NCBI RefSeq assembly: GCF_002532535.1
Contig: NZ_NQWI01000002.1
Location: forward strand, 1 to 64,000
Direction: 5' to 3'
From: Candidatus Viridilinea mediisalina
Lineage (GTDB): Bacteria > Chloroflexota > Chloroflexia > Chloroflexales > Chloroflexaceae
Length of the DNA stretch: 64,000 nt
Part shown: positions 32,857-41,003 of the stretch, one piece after another
How positions within the stretch are numbered: position 1 is the first letter of the stretch
Layout: each line of letters begins with the position of its first letter
Translations under genes and position numbers: made by a program
The notes under the pieces: generated by a model
Seen by the model: only the letters and a program-made list of their open reading frames with translations
Told to the model about the DNA's origin: nothing
Database searches by the model: none

Positions 32857-33202
32857 TTACCGAAAGCCATGGGGAAAAAACCGCGCAGCCCATGGCGCTT
32901 CCCCTGGCAACACATGCGAATGGAGCGGCTCTTCGCCACGGAATACACCTAATGATTGATACGCTGCACCAGTAAGCACCAACACTTCAATCGTGCGCGC
33001 ATGAGGTTCTACAAGCCAATATTCACTAACTCCAATACGCGCATAGGCACCACGTTTACCCTGAGCAGGATCGCGGTCGAAGACAGCAGTACTAGGTGAA
33101 GCAATTTCAACCACAAGATCGGGTGGGCCAATGAGACGTTGCGGGGCAACAACGGCAAGGTTAGCGTTATTGTAACGTGTCCTGAACCCATCTCTAACTA
33201 TA
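32857..33202 (-). pseudogene. Uma2-family (DUF820) nuclease fragment, N-terminus missing
   Basis: The frame is open from after a TAA near 33205 and reads VVAPQRLIGPPDLVVEIASP, then a KRGAYARIGVSEYWLVEPHA block. This is the C-terminal two thirds of Uma2 endonuclease-like proteins with the PD-(D/E)XK-type DLVVEI and YWLV motifs. There is no start codon with a ribosome-binding site, and the N-terminal third is absent, so it is a decayed gene. A GTG at 33114 gives only an 85-residue stub. Confidence 0.75.
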
Positions 33203-33252
33203 GGTTAAGAGGGGCAAATGAGCAAATTTATCAGCAAAAAGCTGCCCACAAG

Positions 33253-34419
33253 CTATTCTGCCAACAGAACCTTATAGCTGGGTGTTCGTTGTGCGACCAC
33301 CACACGAGCAAAGTTTGCCGCGAGGAGTGTTTCATAGTTGAGGAAGCTATTGGCCACCAGCAAGAGGCGACCCTGCGGCTGCAAGACGCTCCGCGCGTTG
33401 CCAAAGAAGGTTGTGGCCAAGGAACGATCAATGGTGCGCCCGCTATGGAAGGGTGGATTGCTCAGGATGAGATCAAAGCGCGGTGTCGTAGCCGAGCTCA
33501 CCGCTTCAAGCCCATTGCTGGCGTAGATGCTGACATTTTGCAACCCAAGGCGCGCACAATTCTCGTGGGCTGCGGCAAGCGCCAGTTGGCAGACATCCAG
33601 CATGGTGACATGGGCGGCGCCTTGGCGTGCTGCGGCGATCCCAAGCACGCCGTAACCACAGCCAACATCAAGCACATTGAGGCCAGCAAGCGGGCCAAGC
33701 TGCCGGAGCAGCAACTTGGTGCCGGGGTCGAGATGTTCGTAGCTGAAGCTGCCCGGCAGACTGACGAGATGCAACGGGCCGTCGGGCAATTCAAGCTGAA
33801 GCGTATGCCATGTGCCAGGCGCAATCCCCCCGAGGCTGGCCCAGGGCGGCGCGGGCGGCAGCGGGTTGGCCTGGGTCAGTGCCGCCACGCGACAACTACC
33901 GCCATAGCCGAGCATCTGGGAGGTACCAAAGAGCGCCTTGGCGTCGCTGATCAGCGACTGGATGCCCGCCTGATTCGCCCCGGCGAGGTTGAGTATCCCG
34001 GTGGGACGCAAGAGCACCTGAGCCTCCACGAGCCAACGGCGGGCGAGGGCGCGGCTCCGCGGCCCCAGGATGATCACCCGGTCGAACGTGCCCGCCGCCT
34101 GGGGCAACAGGCTCACCGCATCAGCAACCTCCGTGTTCGTACAAGCATTCGTCGCAAGCGTAAGGCTGGCCATGCGCCGCACCAGCACATGGGGATCGCT
34201 CAAGACCAAATGGCCAGCGGGCAAGCGTTGCGCCAACACGACCCCAAGGGCAGGGTGAGCAGCACCAAGCAGCAACACCCGCTCGTGGGGTGCAGGGCGA
34301 ATCAACTCAGCCGCAAGGCGACTAGCGGGGTCAAGGGTGGGGCCAGCGGGCACACCTGGCTGGCCAACCAGCAGCACCGTAGTATCGGCGATATGGAGGG
34401 GGTTAGGGTGAATACTCAT
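33253..34419 (-). CDS. RsmC/RlmG-like class I methyltransferase (two MTase-like domains)
   Basis: The 388-residue protein has a degenerate N-terminal Rossmann domain (RVLLLGAAHPALGVVLAQRL). The active C-terminal one has NVLDVGCGYGVLGIAAA and the catalytic FDLILSNPPFHSG. NPPF and the tandem-domain layout are typical of the rRNA guanine-N2 methyltransferases RsmC and RlmG. The start ATG at 34419 overlaps the stop of the upstream protease gene (ATGA) and is preferred over an ATG four codons earlier. Which rRNA position is modified cannot be told. Confidence 0.85.
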   Translation of the reverse strand: MSIHPNPLHIADTTVLLVGQPGVPAGPTLDPASRLAAELIRPAPHERVLLLGAAHPALGVVLAQRLPAGHLVLSDPHVLVRRMASLTLATNACTNTEVADAVSLLPQAAGTFDRVIILGPRSRALARRWLVEAQVLLRPTGILNLAGANQAGIQSLISDAKALFGTSQMLGYGGSCRVAALTQANPLPPAPPWASLGGIAPGTWHTLQLELPDGPLHLVSLPGSFSYEHLDPGTKLLLRQLGPLAGLNVLDVGCGYGVLGIAAARQGAAHVTMLDVCQLALAAAHENCARLGLQNVSIYASNGLEAVSSATTPRFDLILSNPPFHSGRTIDRSLATTFFGNARSVLQPQGRLLLVANSFLNYETLLAANFARVVVAQRTPSYKVLLAE

Positions 34420-35135
34420 TGGTAGTTCCACAACAACCTATCGTGATACGCCACTGCCACCGTCACCACCACAATGGCCAGCGCCATCAGAAACCAGAGG
34501 GTCGCCCACAACGGGGCCGGGATGCGGGTGTGACGGGCCAGCAGATGGGCGTCGCTCAGGTAGCCGGGGCGGGCGCGCCGCACCGCAATACGCATCAGGT
34601 CAATCAGGCTATGAATGGCAGCAAGGGGCATCTGTAGGGCTAAGAGCGCGAGGAGCAGCATGGCCGCTTGGCTGTCGAGCCACCATCCGGCTGCGCCGAG
34701 CGCCGCAGCGAGCAGCATGCCTGCGAGCCAGCCGAAGAGGTTGCGTACAAACAGGAGGCACAGTAGCCCCAGGCTTGCCCCCAAGCCCAGCAGCAGGCTC
34801 TGTTCGGCCAGCGGCGTGGCCGTGAGCAGAATCAGCAGCCCACCAAAGAGCGCCGCCCCCAAGTAGCCCGCACTAGCAATGATAACCCGATTGCCACCAC
34901 GGATCAGTGCAAGCCCCTCCATGTTAGCATAGACCACAAAGCGCTCAAAGCGCCCCCCAGTCAGAATGGCGGCCAACCCATGGCTCAACTCATGCACAAA
35001 GGTATTCAGCAGCCGAAACGGGTAGAAGAGCCAGCCAAGCAGCGGAACCCGCCAGAGCAGCGTTGATCCGAGCGCCCCCGCAGTCAGCAGCAGAATATCG
35101 GGCCGTGTCCATGTGGTGAGGATGATGTCAAGCAT
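34416..35135 (-). CDS. M50-like membrane metalloprotease
   Basis: The 239-residue polytopic protein has the zinc motif NTFVHELSHGLAAILTGG (HExxH) near residue 50, followed by GYLGAALFGGLLILL and several membrane helices. It belongs to the compact M50B-like group, distinct from RseP because no PDZ domain is present. Substrate unknown. It is coupled by ATGA to the downstream RsmC-like gene. The ATG is preceded by a GC-rich run of GAGGACGCG repeats with no convincing ribosome-binding site. Confidence 0.82.
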   Translation of the reverse strand: MLDIILTTWTRPDILLLTAGALGSTLLWRVPLLGWLFYPFRLLNTFVHELSHGLAAILTGGRFERFVVYANMEGLALIRGGNRVIIASAGYLGAALFGGLLILLTATPLAEQSLLLGLGASLGLLCLLFVRNLFGWLAGMLLAAALGAAGWWLDSQAAMLLLALLALQMPLAAIHSLIDLMRIAVRRARPGYLSDAHLLARHTRIPAPLWATLWFLMALAIVVVTVAVAYHDRLLWNYQ

Positions 35136-35301
35136 AGAATAGTTCGTAGCCTCTTTACTGTTTGCGAGGACGCGAAGACGCGAGGACGCGCCTCACGTAT
35201 CCTCGCAACATTGTAAAGCAGTCTTCTGCTTTGCGTACACGTATAGACAAACAAGAATCGTTGTAACTTTTTCTGCCTTGGTACGTATACCTAATAGACA
35301 G

Positions 35302-35345
35302 CATACCATTTCAGATTGTAGATTGCAGAACATGACGTCCTAATG
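35302..35345. repeat. Short inverted cassette with AGATTGTAGATTGCAG array
   Basis: ATACCATTTCAGATTGTAGA followed by TTGCAGAACATGACGTCC is the inverse of the CAATCTAC-type cassettes. Confidence 0.7.
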
Positions 35346-35392
35346 AATTTTAGGGATGTTTTCAGATTACTTTAGGGAGGCGGATATTGTTA

Positions 35393-35616
35393 CGTATCCC
35401 AGCAGCCTGTCATGCTGAATAGTCCATGGGTGGGCATCGTAGTGCCGACTTATGGTCTTCCAGTAAATAATCCGCTAACCAGACCTCGCAAATCTGGCAT
35501 ATCTATCAGGTCTAGCCCGTGCCGCGACACCGGATTAATTTCTGGAACACCATTAGTCGGCTGAGGTCTTTGGCAGCGATGGGAAGCCGACTAACGTCGG
35601 CACTACCTAAGGAGTG
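35393..35616. repeat. Host interspersed repeat (GTAGTGCCGACTT family), copy 2, with nested element
   Basis: Same host as 25330-25549 but interrupted at a different position. It ends GCCGACTAACGTCGGCACTA. The 35136-36125 gap is filled by this, the 132-bp element, a CTGTCTGAAAAG copy and a heptamer cassette; no gene seen. Confidence 0.85.
35452..35553. mobile_element. 102-bp nested MITE-like element, copy 2
   Basis: Identical by eye to 25434-25535, inserted between GCCGACTT and TAGTCGG of the host repeat, again without target duplication. Confidence 0.85.
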
Positions 35617-35747
35617 CGTGCGACCGAGGCGATTGCCCAGAGCAGCAAGGCCACGGCGACGATGCTTTACCAGCAGCGCGCGAAGCCGAATTAGAAGCAA
35701 TACTTTGCAAATAAACCCTTTACCCCCCTCCCCCACCTTTCAACTCA

Positions 35748-35879
35748 TAGAGTTTTTTGGAGGTTTTGGATGCGGTGTCAAGGATTTGCTCATTGAAAGC
35801 GGACAAACGACCTGCTAGGTGTGTGCCGTGCAGCCGCCATGCGTAGCCCCAAAGACCCAACGGCGCACACCTGGCAGGT
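35748..35879. repeat. 132-bp element with ACCTGCYAGGTGTG ends, copy 2
   Basis: Partner of 1020-1151. Inverted ends at 35810-35879. Confidence 0.75.
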
Positions 35880-35883
35880 TTGA

Positions 35884-35983
35884 GAGGCTGTCTGAAAAGT
35901 CTATGGGTTGGCGTTGGGGTGCCGGCTTTAGCCGGCTAAAGCCGGCACTCCAGCGTGTGCCCCCGGCTTTTCAGATAGTTTCT
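35884..35983. repeat. CTGTCTGAAAAG element, copy 5
   Basis: Complete copy; right end slightly diverged (CTTTTCAGATAGTT). It starts five bases after the 132-bp element. Confidence 0.9.
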
Positions 35984-36030
35984 TAAACCCGCAAGCGCTC
36001 CTGCGAACCCAAGGCTTCCCCGCTTTGCCG

Positions 36031-36149
36031 CTTTCGCTATTATCAAGAACGCGAAAGCCCATTGGAACGCCATGTTCGGCAATCTACAATCTACAATCTA
36101 CAATCTACAATCTACAATCTACAATCTACAATCGTAAATGGTATAATTG
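36031..36149. repeat. Cassette with (CAATCTA)n array
   Basis: ATTATCAAGAACGCGAAAGC and GCCCATTGGAACGCCATG, then seven to eight AATCTAC units (36080-36132) and GTAAATGGTATAAT. It supplies the last codons and stop of the minus-strand membrane protein gene. Confidence 0.85.
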
Positions 36150-38093
36150 GTACGCCCCTACGCCCATTGCCCCGCCGCCAAGCAGCAGCAGCAAGCTGGC
36201 CATGAGTGTTGCGCGGCGTCCCTGCAGTTCGCTGCGGGGCAGATACCAGGCCCAGTGGTCAACGAGGTGCTGGTTGGGTGGATCGTAGTACCAGGCCCAA
36301 CGTGGCTTGGCCTGTGTGGGCAAGGGGGCAATGGCTGTATCGGCAAGGGTAAGGCTTTGTGCATCAGGGCTGGTGCCGCGTAGCTCGGTCAACTTGGGGC
36401 CGAGTTCGTCGTTACGCCCACTGAAACCTACTGCCAACGGGTTCCATGGGGTTGCCTCGATGCGGATGCTTGCCGCTGTGGGCGGTAGGTGCAGTTGATA
36501 GTGGCGTAGTTCTCCTGAACTTGGTTCAGCCAACAACGCTCCGTTGAGCGTCAGGCGTAGAGCGCTTGCGGACGCTTCGGGTGGGCGCCGATCATCGAGG
36601 TTGAAGTAGATGCGGGCGCTAGGTGCGTTGCAATGCAGTTCGCCCCACGCCCCACTGCGTCGCGGCAGCACTGCGCCATCGCTGGCTTCACTGGCAAACC
36701 AGCCATCAGCCAAACGACAGACGGGCGGCGCGGTACGGTAGGCCGCCCACCGCTCACTCAGGATGCGCCAATGACCCACTAGGGCCGCGCCAGCAACACT
36801 ATGCACCCGATCAGCGGCAAGAGGCATAACCCCATACGTACTGAAGTTCAAAAGCACCCCGCCCAGGTTGCCAAGCCAACCAACGAGCAGCAGCAACACC
36901 GCGAGCCCCTTCAGGGCCATTCCTTTTCTTACCTCTGTGCCCTCGGTGCCTCTGTGGTGCAATTCTCTGTCGCTCAAAAACTCTCTCCCCCCTCGCAGCC
37001 CATAGCCCGCCCCCAAGAGTAGCAGTGGTGCCACCACGGGCAGCAGGAAGCGTGGCCCCCAGACTCCACCACCATCCCAGACACTCCAGCGCGCATAGAG
37101 CAGCACATGGCTCAGGAAGAGCCCCCAGCCAAGCAGTACTACGCCACGTTGCCCCCGCCGCCAGAGCAGGTAACTGCCAGGGATGGCCAGCAGCAGCGGC
37201 GGCGCATAGAAGACAATGCCCTTGCCCGGGCTGAGGAGTAAGCCGTACAGCCCTTCAAGCAGCGGTGTGGTAAAGAGGCTCGCTTCGCTGGCATAGCCAG
37301 AGGCCAGCAGCGTGCCAAAGCGGGCATAGTTGTACCACATGAGCAGCGCGAGCCCAGGCAACAGCGCGAGCAGCCATACGAGATTGGAGGCAGACCAGCG
37401 CACAAAGCGGTGTCTGGGGTCAGTTTGACCTTGGTATACCCTATGCCAACTCGCCAGCAGCACCGCCACAGCAAACACTGGCAGCACCACCCCCGCCGCG
37501 AGGCGCGTGGTCAGCAGCAGGCCCGTGGCCAACCCGGCGAGCATCAGGGCGCGCCAGGGCTGAGAGCTCGTGGCGCTGGCATGGATACGCTCGGCAGCCA
37601 CGAGGATAAGCAAGGCCGCCAATGGCTCTGAAAAGAAACTCCGGGCATAAGGCCAGGCCATTGTCGCCAGGCCATAGCCCAAGCCTAACGTTATCGCCCA
37701 AAGGCGCGTGCTACCCAAACGTAACGCCCATGCCGCCAAGAGCGCCGCAGTTGCTGCGGTAATCGGCCCATTCAAGGCGGTCACCAGGAAACGCGACGTA
37801 TAATCCCGTGCTGCCGCATCGGCCCCGCCCAAACTTGCGCCCAACATGTGCAGCGGCAAAGCCAAGAGCGAGGGCAAGACGCCATAGGGACTATAGCGTT
37901 CCGCGTCACGTCCGGGGCGCAACGCCGCCACACTGCCCACCTCTTCAGCCCGCACCGCCACCTCGCCGCGCGCCAACATACTGCGCGTCACCGCCAGCAT
38001 CGTCTCTTCATCGGGCGAATAGGTGTGCCCACTCATAGTCAGCAGGTAGAACCCACTGAGCAGCCAAAAGATAGCCCAAGTTATGGATCGCAT
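36126..38093 (-). CDS. Polytopic membrane protein, PMT/GT-C-like, with a repeat-derived internal insertion
   Basis: The 655-residue protein has an N-terminal membrane helix, then SPDEETMLAVTRSMLARGE, an acidic first-loop pattern seen in GT-C enzymes that use lipid-linked sugars. About ten hydrophobic spans and a C-terminal soluble region follow. Residues about 370-392 (FLSDRELHHRGTEGTEVRKG) are encoded by a CACAGAG-family repeat inserted in frame between two membrane spans. The last residues (HLRL) come from the heptamer cassette. The gene starts eight bases from a CTGTTCCCC array. Substrate unknown. Confidence 0.75.
   Translation of the reverse strand: MRSITWAIFWLLSGFYLLTMSGHTYSPDEETMLAVTRSMLARGEVAVRAEEVGSVAALRPGRDAERYSPYGVLPSLLALPLHMLGASLGGADAAARDYTSRFLVTALNGPITAATAALLAAWALRLGSTRLWAITLGLGYGLATMAWPYARSFFSEPLAALLILVAAERIHASATSSQPWRALMLAGLATGLLLTTRLAAGVVLPVFAVAVLLASWHRVYQGQTDPRHRFVRWSASNLVWLLALLPGLALLMWYNYARFGTLLASGYASEASLFTTPLLEGLYGLLLSPGKGIVFYAPPLLLAIPGSYLLWRRGQRGVVLLGWGLFLSHVLLYARWSVWDGGGVWGPRFLLPVVAPLLLLGAGYGLRGGREFLSDRELHHRGTEGTEVRKGMALKGLAVLLLLVGWLGNLGGVLLNFSTYGVMPLAADRVHSVAGAALVGHWRILSERWAAYRTAPPVCRLADGWFASEASDGAVLPRRSGAWGELHCNAPSARIYFNLDDRRPPEASASALRLTLNGALLAEPSSGELRHYQLHLPPTAASIRIEATPWNPLAVGFSGRNDELGPKLTELRGTSPDAQSLTLADTAIAPLPTQAKPRWAWYYDPPNQHLVDHWAWYLPRSELQGRRATLMASLLLLLGGGAMGVGAYQLYHLRL
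36924..36985. repeat. CACAGAG-family repeat inserted in frame in a coding sequence
   Basis: CTCTGTGCCCTCGGTGCCTC and GTGGTGCAATTCTCTGTCGC lie within the membrane protein gene and add about 20 codons without breaking the frame. Confidence 0.8.
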
Positions 38094-38100
38094 AATGGAT

Positions 38101-38308
38101 TAGAGGGGAACGGGGAACAGGGGAACGGAGAACAGGGGAACAGGGAACGGAGAACAAGGGAACAGGGGAACAGGGGAACGGAGAACAGGGGAACGGGGAA
38201 CAGGGGAACGGAGAACAGGGGAACAGAGAACAAGGGGACAGGGGAACAGGGGAACAGAGAACAAGGGGACAGGGGAACAGGGGAACAGAGAACAGGGGAA
38301 CAGAAAGT
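38101..38308. repeat. 7/8-base array (AGGGGAAC / GGAGAAC), about 27 units
   Basis: Mixed units AGGGGAAC, GGAGAAC, AGAGAAC and AAGGGGAC. On the minus strand it reads CTGTTCCCC and ends eight bases upstream of the ATG at 38093. The same array type precedes the dnaD-like gene at 52440. Confidence 0.9.
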
Positions 38309-38376
38309 GTGGATGTTGGGAACATTTTGGGGCATTGTTACGTTACGTTAGAGTAGAGCATGATCGTAAAGGGTAA

Positions 38377-38445
38377 GAGGCTGTCTGAAAAGTCTATGGT
38401 CTGGCGTTGGAGTGCCGGCTTTAGCCGGCTAAAGCCGGCACTCCA
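38377..38445. repeat. CTGTCTGAAAAG element, copy 6, right end missing
   Basis: The left end and internal hairpin are present; the right inverted end is absent and the DUF4349 gene leader begins immediately. Confidence 0.85.
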
Positions 38446-38467
38446 AAATATAGAAAGGACATATACC

Positions 38468-39382
38468 ATGCATGAAAAACGCAAAATGATCACCGGGATC
38501 GCCTTCGTAGTCATTCTCATTTCCATTGTGGGCGTTGTGTGGGCAACGTTCCTCGGAGGTCAGGTAAACGAGACGTTTTCTGAAGTTGCACAGGGTCTTT
38601 CCGCAGACTCGGCACCCGCTGCTGCGCATCAAGCACCGGCTATGGATTTTGATGAAGTTGCTCTTGAGGAACGAGCCGCTGGTGGCGCAAGCCAAACCCA
38701 AGTAGAAGTCCCTCCTAGCCAACGTATCGTGATCAAACAGGCTAATCTTACCATCCAAGTGCAAGATGTGGATAGTGCTGAGAGCCTGCTGCGGAGCCGC
38801 GCTGAACAACTCGGCGGCTTTGTGGTCAGTGTACGCACAGTGAATCATGAACACAACAATACCAAAACATCCTTCATCACCTTCCGGGTGCGTGCGGAAC
38901 ATTTTGATGAGGCTCTGAGTGGCATTGAAGGCTTGGCCCACCGCGTCATCTCGCGCTCGGTTACCGGCGATGATGTTACCGAAGAGTTTGTAGACATCAG
39001 TGCGCGCCTACGTAGCCTTGAAACAACCCGTGATCGCCTGCTCGATCTGCTCGCCCGTGCCGATGAGGTGGAAGATGCTCTGCAGGTCAATCGCGCTCTC
39101 ACCGATCTTCAAAGTCAGATTGAGCAGATCCAAGGGCGCATCAACTACCTACGTGATCGTGCCGCCCTCTCGACCATCAACGTGGAACTGCGTCCGATCC
39201 CGGCGCGCCCCCCCATTATTGATGAAGATAGCTGGCAACCCCTCATTGTCGCCAGCGACGCCCTCAGTGCCCTGATCTCCCTCGTTCAGTGGCTGATCAA
39301 CGTAGGGATTATCCTGCTTGTCTGGATACCCGTCTGGTTGCCGATCTTGCTGCTGGGGCGCTGGTGGCTGGGCCGTAAGTGA
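38468..39382 (+). CDS. DUF4349 membrane protein
   Basis: The 304-residue protein has an N-terminal membrane helix (MITGIAFVVILISIVGVVWA). The DUF4349 domain follows (about 75-265), with RIVIKQANLTIQVQDVDSA, GGFVVSVRTV, TFRVRAEHFDEAL and VTEEFVDISARLRSLETTRD, and includes a coiled coil. A C-terminal membrane span is also present (LINVGIILLVWIPVWLPILL). Such proteins occur in envelopes, often as lipoproteins; function unknown. GAAAGGAC upstream of the ATG at 38468 is the ribosome-binding site. The longer frame from 38360 reads only repeat sequence. Confidence 0.85.
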   Translation: MHEKRKMITGIAFVVILISIVGVVWATFLGGQVNETFSEVAQGLSADSAPAAAHQAPAMDFDEVALEERAAGGASQTQVEVPPSQRIVIKQANLTIQVQDVDSAESLLRSRAEQLGGFVVSVRTVNHEHNNTKTSFITFRVRAEHFDEALSGIEGLAHRVISRSVTGDDVTEEFVDISARLRSLETTRDRLLDLLARADEVEDALQVNRALTDLQSQIEQIQGRINYLRDRAALSTINVELRPIPARPPIIDEDSWQPLIVASDALSALISLVQWLINVGIILLVWIPVWLPILLLGRWWLGRK

Positions 39383-39384
39383 TG

Positions 39385-39445
39385 TGGGTGTGACCAAAAT
39401 GTGTAGGTAGGGTACGTGAGGGAACTTGGTTCCCTCACGCCGGGA
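39385..39445. repeat. GGGTGTGAC element, left half only
   Basis: TGGGTGTGACCAAAATGTGT then the hairpin GTGAGGGAACTTGGTTCCC plus TCAC (39416-39438). No right end. Confidence 0.7.
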
Positions 39446-39499
39446 AATGCGTAACGTACAACAGAGAGATTACCAAACGTTAAAGCAAGTCTCCTGCAA

Positions 39500-39533
39500 A
39501 CTTAACATAAACATAATCTTTATCGGCTACATT
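39500..39533 (+). promoter_or_regulatory. AT-rich region upstream of phnD, possible Pho-type operator
   Basis: CTTAACATAAACATAATC is the only markedly AT-rich stretch before the operon and resembles tandem Pho-box half sites. Weak inference; no clear -10/-35 pair can be fixed. Confidence 0.25.
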
Positions 39534-39586
39534 CGGCAGAGCGACCAATGCGGTCGCGAGAATTTTATGCGTGGAGAACCTAACCT

Positions 39587-40666
39587 ATGCGTTCGTTGCT
39601 CGCTCTGCTGCTGATCAGTGTGGCCATGATCCTGTCCGCCTGTGGGGGTACGCCTGCGCCGAGTGCTGCGCCCGCGCCGAGTGGTGCTACACCGGCACCG
39701 GCAAGTGCGCCGACGACGCCGTTGATTATGGCGTGGTATCCGAATGAATCGGGGTCTGATCTTAAAGATGCACGTGATGCGTTGGCTGAAGTCATTAGCG
39801 AGACCTTGAACCGTCCGGTTGAGCATCAGACGACGACAGACTATATCATCGCGATTGAGGCGATGGTCAACAACAATGCCCATCTCGCCTTCTTTGGGGC
39901 GGAGGGGTACATTCAGGCCAATGAGCGCAATGCTGCCGTTGTTCCCTTGGTGATTCCGAGCGGCAGCGATGGCACGGCAGAGACGGCGGTCTACTACAGT
40001 TGGCTGGCGGTGATGCGCGGCCAGGAGGAGAACTATCAGGAGAATGGGGTCTATGGCATAGACAACATTCAGGGTAAGCGCTTCTCCTTTGTCTCCAACA
40101 ACTCCACCTCTGGCTTTCGTGTGCCTTCGTCCAATATTGTACGCTACTTTGGGGCGATGGAGCAGTGGCAGGGTCTCACGGCGGATGATCTGATCGAGGG
40201 CGGCAGCAATAGCTTCTTCGCCGACGTACAGTTTGGTGGTTCGCACCAGGGCACATTGGTCAATCTGATTACCGATCGGGTGGATGTTGCATCCTTCTGT
40301 GATACCTGTGTTGCCAACTATGTTGAACTAGTCGCGGGGAGCGAGAATGCGGTCGGCGCGGTCTACCGCGTGATTGAGAACGCTGACGAGCCCTTTGATA
40401 AGTATCCCGGCGCAGAGTTTGTGCTGATTGAGTCGGTGCCGGTGCTGAATGCGCCCTTTGTGGCCAATGGTGCGATGCTCAGCGCCGAGGAGATCCAGGC
40501 GCTCCAAGAGGTTCTCACCTCCGATGCGGTTGCCGAAAATCCCCGCATCTTTGCCACCAAGGAGGCGATGGATGCGGGCTTTAGGCCACTCCTGCGCAAG
40601 ACTGGTGAGGATCGCTTTGTGGTTGTACCCGATTCCTTCTTCGATCCGATTCGGGCGATGCGCTGA
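39587..40666 (+). CDS. phnD: Phosphonate ABC transporter substrate-binding lipoprotein
   Basis: The 359-residue precursor has the lipobox LSAC at residues 16-19 and a Pro/Ala-rich linker. The PhnD fold follows: LIMAWYPNESGSDLKDARDA, an INGAEG-like LAFFGAEGYI, RFSFVSNNSTSGFRVPSS and DVASFCDTCVANY. It captures phosphonates or related phosphorus oxyanions outside the membrane. It is first in the phn series; three 67-bp repeats and a CTGTCTGAAAAG element separate it from phnC. The specific ligand is not decided. Confidence 0.93.
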   Translation: MRSLLALLLISVAMILSACGGTPAPSAAPAPSGATPAPASAPTTPLIMAWYPNESGSDLKDARDALAEVISETLNRPVEHQTTTDYIIAIEAMVNNNAHLAFFGAEGYIQANERNAAVVPLVIPSGSDGTAETAVYYSWLAVMRGQEENYQENGVYGIDNIQGKRFSFVSNNSTSGFRVPSSNIVRYFGAMEQWQGLTADDLIEGGSNSFFADVQFGGSHQGTLVNLITDRVDVASFCDTCVANYVELVAGSENAVGAVYRVIENADEPFDKYPGAEFVLIESVPVLNAPFVANGAMLSAEEIQALQEVLTSDAVAENPRIFATKEAMDAGFRPLLRKTGEDRFVVVPDSFFDPIRAMR

Positions 40667-40674
40667 TGGTTTCT

Positions 40675-40856
40675 CTTCGGGGGCCAAGCCCCCGATCCCC
40701 CGCTGCGGGTGGCAGCGCCGCCAACGGCGGGTAGAGGGATTTTTCGGGGGCCAAGCCCCCGATCCCCCGCTGCGGGCGGCAGCGCCGCCAACGGCGGGTA
40801 GAGGAATTTTTCGGGGGCCAAGCCCCCGATCCCCCGCTGCGGGCGGCAGCGCCGCC
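40675..40856. repeat. Three tandem 67-bp palindromic units
   Basis: Each unit holds GGGGGCCAAGCCCCCGATCC and GCGGCAGCGCCGCCAACGG. CCAAG recurs at 40684, 40751 and 40818, an exact 67-base period. The last unit ends GCCGCCACATTGCAAG. Confidence 0.85.
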
Positions 40857-40906
40857 ACATTGCAAGAAAAAAGGGAGCTTGGGGCGCAGCCCCAAAGCGG
40901 ATTTTA

Positions 40907-40976
40907 GAGTCTGTCTGAAAAGTCGGTCGCTACACGGTGGAGTGCCGGCTTTAGCCGGCTAAAGCCGGCACTCCAC
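40907..40976. repeat. CTGTCTGAAAAG element, copy 7, right end missing
   Basis: Left end plus GAGTGCCGGCTTTAGCCGGC hairpin, directly upstream of phnC. Confidence 0.85.
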
Positions 40977-41003
40977 GCCGCAAGGCGTAATGAGGTGTCC
41001 ACT

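Noticed and set aside
33139-34425. A 428-codon plus-strand frame over the RsmC-like gene
   Set aside because: Complete overlap with a gene bearing NPPF and SAM motifs; no recognisable domain on this strand.
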